Positions 54,079 to 64,000 of a stretch of 64,000 nucleotides of DNA are shown one piece after another. The notes beneath the pieces are model-generated. The model saw only the letters and a list, made by a program, of their open reading frames with translations, had not been told where the DNA came from and did not search any database. The translations under genes were made by a program, and so were the position numbers. How positions within the stretch are numbered: position 1 is the first letter of the stretch; each line of letters starts with the position of its first letter. This DNA comes from an uncultured Opitutia bacterium (GTDB lineage Bacteria; Verrucomicrobiota; Verrucomicrobiia; Opitutales; Opitutaceae), in the NCBI GenBank assembly GCA_903902745.1, contig CAIUWA010000014.1, positions 1 through 64,000 on the forward strand. The letters are read 5' to 3'.

Positions 54079-54677
54079 CTACAGCCTGTCCCGGATCAGT
54101 TTCAACAGCGTCGGATAATCATTGATCGCCGGAAACTGCGGAAACTCGCGGACGACATTCTCCGGTGCGTGAAAAAGGATGCCGTGGTCGGCCTGGATGA
54201 GCATCGTCGTGTCGTTGAAGGAATCGCCGGCGGCGATGACCTGGTAATTCAACCCCTGCAGCGCCTGCACGCTCCGCCGCTTCTGATCCGGCATGCGGAG
54301 TTCGTAGCTGGTGATGCGGTCAGCGACCACCGTGAGACGGTGGCAGAAGAGGGCGGGCCAGCCGAGCTGGCGGAGCAACGGCTGGGCGAACTGCTCGAAG
54401 GTGTCGGAGAGGATGATCAGTGGCGCCTGCTGCCGCAGGGCCTCGAGGAACTCGACCGCGCCCGGCAGCGGGGCGAGGCCCCCGATGATCGCCTGGATTT
54501 TCGAGAGCGTGATGCCGTGACGGTCGAGAATGCCGAGACGGTAGCGCATCAGCTTGTCGTAGTCCGGTTCGTCGCGGGTGGTGCGGCGCAGCTCGGTGAT
54601 GCCGGTGCGCTCGGCCACGGCGATCCAGATCTCGGGCGTGAGGACGCCTTCCATGTCGAGGGTGACGATGCTTTGCT

Positions 54678-54681
<4 letters not shown>
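54079..54681 (-). CDS. thrH: Bifunctional phosphoserine phosphatase / homoserine phosphotransferase
   Basis: ThrH is a HAD-family enzyme first described in Pseudomonas that can dephosphorylate phosphoserine and transfer phosphate to homoserine. The catalytic motif is LDMEGVLTPEIW, with Asp9 as nucleophile and Glu11 in place of the usual second Asp. LIILSDTFEQFAQPLLRQLG (motif II) and VIAAGDSFNDTTMLIQADHG (motif IV) follow. Its 200 residues are the right length. It overlaps the glnS stop by 4 bases (ATGA), so it is coupled to glnS. Confidence 0.88.
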
Positions 54682-56405
<1,724 letters not shown>

Positions 56406-56464
56406 ATCCGCAGACCATGCAGAAACGGCGCACCCGGAGGCAACGCCGCAGTTTGGGTCCGTTC

Positions 56465-58201
56465 CTACCGCTTTTTGCGGAAGGGAGGCGAAGTGGCGGT
56501 CTTGAGGTGGCTGCCGTCGGCGGCCATCTCCTTGAGGATGCTGCCGATGTAGGGGATGAGCTGCTTCTTGCGGCTCACGATACCCGGCAGGTCAAAGATC
56601 TCGTCCTTCTCGACGTGGGCGTAGGAGATGCGCTGGATGAACCCGGCGTCACCCTTGACCAGCAGCAGCGAGTTCTGGGTGTTGATGTCGGTGACGAGCA
56701 GGCAGGCGAAGGCGAGCCGCTCCTCCTCGCGCAGGTTTTTCAGCGCCTCCGTGATGGCCTTGGCGTGCTGCCAGAAATTGCCGAAGCCGAGCTCCTCGAC
56801 CTGCGAGACGGCGAACTTCACGCCGTCCTCCTCGTAGATCTTGTAGTCGGAGCGGACGACCTTCTCGGGCGCACTGGCGAGAATGACGGAGCCCGAGCTG
56901 AAGATCGTCTCGGCGAGCTGCGGCGGGTCGACCTTGGCGATCTTGGCGAGCCAGGTGAGGACGGAGCGGTCCTTCTCCGTCGAGGTGGGGCTGTTGAGGT
57001 TGAGGGTGTCGGACACGATGCCCGACATCATGATGCCGGCGAGGTCTGCGGAAGGCTTGAGCTCCTCACGGCGGAACATGTCGGCCACGATGGTGCAGGT
57101 GGAGCCGACCGGCTCGTTGATAAAGAGAATCGGCTGCTGCGTGTTCAGGGCGCCGAGGCGGTGATGGTCGATGATCTCGCTGATGATCACCTCGTCGGCG
57201 CCGTTGACCGCTTGGGTCATCTCATTGTGGTCGACGAGCACCAGGCGGGTTTTCACCGGCTTGAGAATGTCGCCCCGCGAGAGCACTCCGACCAGCACGC
57301 CGTTGTCGTCGAGCACGATAAAGGTGGCGACGCCCTGCGTGGCGACCTTGCGGCGGATCTCGGCGATGCGCGCGTCCGGGTGGACGGAGGTGAATTGCGT
57401 CTCGATGACGCGCTCGATGGTCGAGGCCGTGCGCACGACCCACGCGGTTGTGGCTGAGTCATAGGGGCTGACGATCAGGCCGACGCCGCGGGCCTGAGCC
57501 TGCTGGATGATGTCGTCGTCCACCGGCAGGTTGCTTGTGATGACGATGGCGCGCACGCCGAGCTCGATGGCGCGCTGCTGGACGTCGCGCCGGTCGCCGA
57601 CGATGATGATGGACTGGGCCGCGGGGATTTTTTCGCGCTCGGAGATTTTCCAGAAGGAGCGGATGTCCATGGTGCCGAGGCGCACGTAGAGCTGCTCGGG
57701 CTTGTTCTCGTCGGTGACATGGAGCATGCGGGCCTTGAGGGCGCGGGCGATGTTGGCGAGCGAGGAGTTGACCTGCCGCATGAGGCGGGGCGCGCTGGCC
57801 CGGGGAATGAAAATGCCGCCAAGATGCGCCAGCGAAATGGTGCCGACAACGTGGCGTTCCGCATCGGTGACGGGCAGCAGCCGGATGTCGTGGCGGTCAA
57901 TCAGTTCCAGGGCCTCGGCGCAGGTGGCGTTGGCGGGCACGGAAAGAATCTCGGCGGCCATGAGGTCGCGCACCCGCGGCGAGACATCGCTGAGATAGAG
58001 CGGAAGGGGCTGGTGAAAACGGGAGAGGATGGTGTCGATGCGGGCGTTGGAGTTGCCGCATCGCGCGGCGACATAGCCCTGCTGACCCCGCTGCTCCTTG
58101 AAGGCAGCATAGGCGATGGCCGAGCAGATGGCATCGGCATCGGGGTTCTTGTGCCCGATGATGTAGGTGGTGTCGGCGGCGGGAGCGACGGGAGTCGTCA
58201 T
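56465..58201 (-). CDS. ppaC: Family II manganese-type inorganic pyrophosphatase with CBS-DRTGG regulatory insert
   Basis: The enzyme hydrolyses pyrophosphate to phosphate in the cytosol. The DHH half has YIIGHKNPDADAICSAIAYA at the start; later LVLVDHNEMTQAV and SEIIDHHRLG supply metal ligands; the DHHA2 half follows. Between the first two blocks lie a CBS domain (about 65-125), a DRTGG domain (about 190-280) and a second CBS domain (about 285-345). In this subfamily CBS pairs bind adenine nucleotides that inhibit or activate. ATG 58201 is used; a longer frame to 58306 runs into a repeat. It has 578 residues. Confidence 0.92.
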   Translation of the reverse strand: MTTPVAPAADTTYIIGHKNPDADAICSAIAYAAFKEQRGQQGYVAARCGNSNARIDTILSRFHQPLPLYLSDVSPRVRDLMAAEILSVPANATCAEALELIDRHDIRLLPVTDAERHVVGTISLAHLGGIFIPRASAPRLMRQVNSSLANIARALKARMLHVTDENKPEQLYVRLGTMDIRSFWKISEREKIPAAQSIIIVGDRRDVQQRAIELGVRAIVITSNLPVDDDIIQQAQARGVGLIVSPYDSATTAWVVRTASTIERVIETQFTSVHPDARIAEIRRKVATQGVATFIVLDDNGVLVGVLSRGDILKPVKTRLVLVDHNEMTQAVNGADEVIISEIIDHHRLGALNTQQPILFINEPVGSTCTIVADMFRREELKPSADLAGIMMSGIVSDTLNLNSPTSTEKDRSVLTWLAKIAKVDPPQLAETIFSSGSVILASAPEKVVRSDYKIYEEDGVKFAVSQVEELGFGNFWQHAKAITEALKNLREEERLAFACLLVTDINTQNSLLLVKGDAGFIQRISYAHVEKDEIFDLPGIVSRKKQLIPYIGSILKEMAADGSHLKTATSPPFRKKR

Positions 58202-58263
58202 GGAGGCCGGACACAGTAGCGAGCTGGAGCAGGGGGGGAAGCGGGAAATGAAAATCAGTGCAG

Positions 58264-58373
58264 AAGGCGGAGCGACTTGTCCCCAATCCGCTGGCTCGGG
58301 GCTCATCGTCGGCGGAGCTAAACTCCTTCGACGGGCTCAGGACCGGCTACGCGTGGGGGACAACGCGTTCCAC
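58264..58373. repeat. Inverted repeat with ttgtcccc/ggggacaa arms
   Basis: aaggcggagcgacttgtccc at 58264 faces gggggacaacgcgttccacc, ending at 58373. The inner part holds ccttcgacgggctcaggacc (58325-58344), the same unit as the trpE tandem. A second copy of the outer arms is at 59308-59402. It occupies the gap between the pseudopilin and PPase genes. Confidence 0.7.
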
Positions 58374-58387
58374 CTTCGGCCCTTGAC

Positions 58388-59143
58388 TCAGGGGCCGGCC
58401 GTGGCGGGCACGCCGGCAGGATCGCTGATCAAGGCTCCGCCGGGCGGGGGAGTCCCGTACAGCCGGGCCGCGCCGACTGAACTGAAAGGAATGGCCTGCC
58501 GAACGTCGCCGACGGTCTGGCTCGAGCTGTTGGAGGTAAGTCTGCCTTCGACGGAGGGGTAGAAAACGACGTTGCCGCCGAGAAGGGCGACATATCCGCC
58601 GGTATCCCGATAAACCCCGGCGCCGGCGTCCCAAGTGCCGTTGGCCGTCAGTCCCCGGGTGTAGGCGATGGGCGTGGAGGCGGGGTCGCCCATTTTCAGG
58701 CCGCCGACGAATTCCCAGGCGAGGTAACGGCCGGTGGTGAAGTCCGGGTCCAGCTGGTTTCGCTGGCTGTTCCCGGGAGCGAGAATGGTCGCCGGATAGG
58801 TGCCGCTGAAGAGCGGATCGTTTTTTGCAAAGTAAAACGAGGCATCGGTCAGGACGCCGTGGCGGGCGAGGGCGGCCGGAAAGCGGTGGACCGCGGCCGA
58901 GCCGGGGAAGGTCGCGGCCAGGTTCTGTGGGTCGGGCAACCGGTCGTTGTTATCGCCGGCGTAGATCATGGCGGCCTTGGCAATCTCGCGGAGATTATTG
59001 GCGTCGACTGTCCTTTGCGCGGTCTCGCGGACCTTTCCGACGGTAGGAATGATGATGGCCGCGAGGATGCCGATGATGGCGATGACCGTCAGCAGCTCGA
59101 TCAGGGTGAATCCGGAGGACTTGGAACAGGCGGAGGTGGGCAT
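58388..59143 (-). CDS. Pseudopilin-like protein with type IV prepilin N-terminus
   Basis: The 251-residue protein has a class III signal, SSGFTLIELLTVIAIIGILA, cut after the Gly with Phe+1 and Glu+5. A hydrophobic helix and a C-terminal globular domain follow. Proteins of this type are numerous in Verrucomicrobia and Planctomycetes and resemble PulG/GspG pseudopilins. It stands alone, with no secretion genes beside it. The C-terminal domain (Thr/Gly/Pro-rich) has no recognisable motif. Confidence 0.85.
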   Translation of the reverse strand: MPTSACSKSSGFTLIELLTVIAIIGILAAIIIPTVGKVRETAQRTVDANNLREIAKAAMIYAGDNNDRLPDPQNLAATFPGSAAVHRFPAALARHGVLTDASFYFAKNDPLFSGTYPATILAPGNSQRNQLDPDFTTGRYLAWEFVGGLKMGDPASTPIAYTRGLTANGTWDAGAGVYRDTGGYVALLGGNVVFYPSVEGRLTSNSSSQTVGDVRQAIPFSSVGAARLYGTPPPGGALISDPAGVPATAGP

Positions 59144-59307
59144 AGTCGGGGAAGCGAGGTTTCAGCTCAGGGAGTTCGCCGCGGAGGCATTGGGCGTATG
59201 CAGCCTTCCCGTGCGCCGACCCCGGCGGCGAGAAAGTTAATTGTCGCCGCAATAACTTTCCTTGAAAGACTGCAGGGCTAAGATGCGTTGGTGGTAAGCT
59301 GAATTAG

Positions 59308-59402
59308 GGTGGAGCGTGTAGTCCCCAACGGCTGAGCAGCGCGAGCTGGCATTTTGAATGCGGACGGACGGGAAAAACGCATTGGGGACAACGCGTTCCA
59401 CC
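59308..59402. repeat. Inverted repeat, second copy of the ggggacaacgcgttccacc type
   Basis: ggtggagcgtgtagtcccca at 59308 faces ttggggacaacgcgttccac, ending at 59402, with 18 of 21 positions complementary. It lies in the 363-base divergent space between the pseudopilin and aminotransferase genes, about 105 bases before the latter. The rest of the gap shows no gene. Confidence 0.75.
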
Positions 59403-59506
59403 TGGGCCGGGCTCAGACCTGTACCGGTCGCCGCCTGCAGTGGCTGCCCGGCGGGCCTCCAGCGGAAGCTCGACAAAACTTTTCGCAGGCCGCTACCGTG
59501 GCGGTG

Positions 59507-60373
59507 ATGAAAATCTACCTCGATGGTAAATTTGTGGATGAGGCCGAGGCCAAGGTGTCCGTGTTCGATCACGGGCTGCTCTATGGCGATGGCGTCTTCG
59601 AGGGTATCCGCCTTTACAGCGGCAATGTCTTCCGCCTCGAGGACCATCTGGAGCGTCTCGAGTATTCCGCCAAATCCATCCTGCTGCCTCTCCCGCTGTC
59701 CCGCGCCGAGCTGAGCCAGGCGACCTGCGAAACCTGCCGCCTCAACAATTTGACCGACGCCTACATCCGCCTGGTCGTCACGCGCGGGGTGGGTGATCTC
59801 GGCCTGGCGCCCTGGCTGTGCCCGAAGCCGTCGCTGTTCATCATCGCGAGCAAGATCACGCTGTATGCGAAGGAGTGCTATGACAACGGCCTGGCCATTG
59901 TCACCGTGCCCACGCGCCGCATCGGACCCGCCGCACTCCCGGCCACGATCAAGTCGCTCAATTACCTCAATAACATCCTGGCCAAGATCGAGGCAAAGCA
60001 GTTTGGCGCGCTCGAGGCGATTATGCTGAACGACCAGGGCTATGTTGCCGAATGCACGGCCGACAATGTCTTCATTGTCCACAAGGGCGAGATCATCACC
60101 CCCGCTTCCTCACAGGGCGCGCTCAAGGGCATTACCCGCGCCGCGATCATCGACATTGCCCGGGAGCTCCAGATTCCCCTCCGGGAGACGGACATGACGC
60201 GCTATGACATCTGGTGTGCCGACGAGTGTTTCCTCAGCGGCACCGGCGCCGAGGTCATCCCGGTGGTGAAACTGGACGGCCGCGAAGTCGGCACCGGCCG
60301 ACCCGGCCCGGTCACCCAGCGCGTGCTGGCTTCCTTCCGGAAGCGGGTGCTGACCGAGGGTACCCGGATTTGA
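59507..60373 (+). CDS. ilvE: Class IV aminotransferase, branched-chain type
   Basis: The 288-residue PLP enzyme matches the IlvE group: MKIYLDGKFVDEAEAKVSVF, DHGLLYGDGVFEGIRLYSGN, PLP lysine in ATIKSLNYLNNILAKIEA, GYVAECTADNVFIVHKGEII and LSGTGAEVIPVVKLDGREVG. It would add the amino group in the last step of valine, leucine and isoleucine synthesis, complementing ilvD at the other end of the window. A D-amino-acid aminotransferase function cannot be excluded by sequence alone. ATG 59507 is clear by similarity. Confidence 0.88.
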   Translation: MKIYLDGKFVDEAEAKVSVFDHGLLYGDGVFEGIRLYSGNVFRLEDHLERLEYSAKSILLPLPLSRAELSQATCETCRLNNLTDAYIRLVVTRGVGDLGLAPWLCPKPSLFIIASKITLYAKECYDNGLAIVTVPTRRIGPAALPATIKSLNYLNNILAKIEAKQFGALEAIMLNDQGYVAECTADNVFIVHKGEIITPASSQGALKGITRAAIIDIARELQIPLRETDMTRYDIWCADECFLSGTGAEVIPVVKLDGREVGTGRPGPVTQRVLASFRKRVLTEGTRI

Positions 60374-60532
60374 GGATGAAATTCCGCCGCATTCCCGCCC
60401 CGATTGGGACAGGCTTGCGCGCTTTCGCTGTCGCTTTGAGCCGGATCGGCAGCCGGCGGGGTTTGTCGTCCCGATACTTGCCAGCGGGCGGGGGCATGGC
60501 ATGTTAGGTGCAGATACTTTTTTTGAATCTTC

Positions 60533-61042
<510 letters not shown>

Positions 61043-61046
61043 AGCC

Positions 61047-62132
61047 ATGACGATCGCCTCGCTCATCGACACGCCGTGCGAACTGACCGATTCGGCCAGC
61101 AGCAAAACGGCGATCGTGTTGATGACGCGCGTGCGCCTCGCCCGCAACCTCGCCGGCAAGTCCTTTCCGGGCTGGGCGGCCAAGGCGGAGCGCGCCAAGC
61201 TCCTCGAGACCTGCCGCGAGGCGGTCGCCGCCGCGCCGCAGATGAAGCGCGGGCTGAATGTCACGGTTGAGGAACTCACCGAGCTTGAGCGCCAGATCCT
61301 CGTCGAGCGCCATCTCATCAGCCGCGAGCTCAGCGGCTCCAAGGGCGGTGGGGGCGTGGTCATTAGCAAGGACCAGACGTTTTCGGTGATGATCAACGAG
61401 GAGGACCACCTCCGGATCCAGGTGCTCCGCGCGGGCTTCCAGCTCAAGAAAGCGTGGAACGCCATCAACGACTTCGATTCCGGGTTGGAGGCCGAGCTCG
61501 ACTATGCCTTTTCCCCGACCCTGGGCTACCTGACGGCCTGCCCGACCAACCTCGGCACCGGCATGCGCGCCTCGGCCATGATGCACCTGCCGGCACTGGT
61601 CATTGCGGGCCAGATGGAGAAGGTCGTCCGCGCCGTGAACCAGCTTGGCATGGTGGTCCGCGGGCTGTTCGGCGAAGGCTCGGATGCGAGCGGCAGCATT
61701 TTCCAAATTTCCAACCAGACGACCCTGGGCGAGGCCGAGGAGGAAATCATCAAGCGCCTTGGCAGCGTGCTCAACTCGATCGTCGAACACGAGCTCAACG
61801 CCCGCGCCAAGCTGATGGAGACCGACTCCCGCAAGCTCTTCGACAAGATCGGCCGCGCCTATGGCATCCTGCAGAACAGCCACCTCCTCAGCTCCGGCGA
61901 GGCGATGAACCTGCTCTCGCTCCTGCGGCTGGGCGCCGACCTCGGCGTTTTCCCCGAGGTGAACCGCTCGTTGATCGACCGGCTCTTCATCGAGGCGCAA
62001 CCCGGCCACCTGCAGCATGCGCAGAAGGGCGAGTTCGAACCGACGGAGCGCGACCTGCTCCGGGCCCGGTGTCTGCGCGCAGAGTTTGCAAATTTTCCGC
62101 GTCCGGCCTTTGTTAATCCCGGCCAGAACTGA
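61047..62132 (+). CDS. mcsB: Protein arginine kinase McsB
   Basis: McsB phosphorylates arginines on proteins to mark them for ClpCP. The phosphagen-kinase fold is clear in the 361 residues: VLMTRVRLARNLAGKSFPGW, a catalytic Cys in GYLTACPTNLGTGMRASAMM, the acidic pair in VMINEEDHLRIQVL, and SNQTTLGEAEEEIIKRL as in McsB rather than creatine kinase. ATG 61047 (MTIASLIDTPCEL) is 4 bases after mcsA; a start at 60993 would overlap mcsA. clpC starts 19 bases downstream. Confidence 0.93.
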   Translation: MTIASLIDTPCELTDSASSKTAIVLMTRVRLARNLAGKSFPGWAAKAERAKLLETCREAVAAAPQMKRGLNVTVEELTELERQILVERHLISRELSGSKGGGGVVISKDQTFSVMINEEDHLRIQVLRAGFQLKKAWNAINDFDSGLEAELDYAFSPTLGYLTACPTNLGTGMRASAMMHLPALVIAGQMEKVVRAVNQLGMVVRGLFGEGSDASGSIFQISNQTTLGEAEEEIIKRLGSVLNSIVEHELNARAKLMETDSRKLFDKIGRAYGILQNSHLLSSGEAMNLLSLLRLGADLGVFPEVNRSLIDRLFIEAQPGHLQHAQKGEFEPTERDLLRARCLRAEFANFPRPAFVNPGQN

Positions 62133-62151
62133 CCCGACCAACTATCCATTT

Positions 62152-64000
<1,849 letters not shown>

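Overview
The window is high-GC, densely coded bacterial DNA that most resembles the Opitutaceae or a close relative (Verrucomicrobiota). This is an inference from gene content: a family II pyrophosphatase with CBS/DRTGG inserts, an mcsA-mcsB-clpC run outside the Firmicutes, exported pectin-degrading enzymes (GH28, GH105), a pseudopilin-like protein, weak Shine-Dalgarno signals, and intergenic spaces filled with several kinds of palindromic repeat. No 16S rRNA is present to confirm it.

Layout. 0-6 kb: a lower-GC left edge with a nuclease-like gene, then ilvD, scpB-pheA and a primary-type sigma factor. 6-11 kb: glmS-trpE on the minus strand, divergent from glgC. 11-21 kb: a GH105 hydrolase, lgt, a CNNM/CBS membrane protein, gcvT-gcvH, and an RND efflux adaptor-pump pair. 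21-29.5 kb: typA, a small BamE-like lipoprotein, a methyltransferase, an exported esterase, a 1.4-kb space without protein genes, and hrpB. 29.5-39 kb: a soluble histidine kinase, two small exported or membrane proteins, speA, yajC-secDF-recJ and tRNA-Arg(ACG). 39-45.5 kb: the ammonium cassette amt-orf110-glnK, a sodium/proton antiporter, and kdpE with a kdpD-like kinase broken by an in-frame stop. 45.5-48.5 kb: a GH28 pectinase followed by a Tat-exported DapA-family protein. 48.5-59 kb: hpf, an RluA-type pseudouridine synthase, an M14 peptidase, gltX, a split membrane/spermidine-synthase-like pair, glnS-thrH, a CBS-pyrophosphatase and a pseudopilin. 59-64 kb: an ilvE-type aminotransferase, then mcsA-mcsB-clpC (clpC runs off the end).

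Most genes are housekeeping: amino-acid synthesis (ilvD, ilvE, pheA, trpE, thrH), tRNA charging (gltX, glnS), secretion (yajC, secDF, lgt), nitrogen uptake (amt, glnK) and protein quality control (mcsA-mcsB-clpC, hpf). Degradation of pectin-type polysaccharide is suggested by GH28 and GH105.

The strongest unexplained signal is at about 25.78-26.70 kb, minus strand. It is roughly 0.9 kb with no credible protein gene, packed with consecutive hairpins, five of them closed by GNRA tetraloops. It is preceded by a promoter-like element with a dyad and ends in a 12-bp terminator hairpin followed by a T-rich tract. I interpret it as a large structured noncoding RNA; no RNase P or tmRNA signature was found. 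A second theme is repeat DNA that has entered housekeeping genes in frame (hrpB, trpE, scpB), and Gly/Arg-rich inserts shared by four otherwise unrelated exported proteins.
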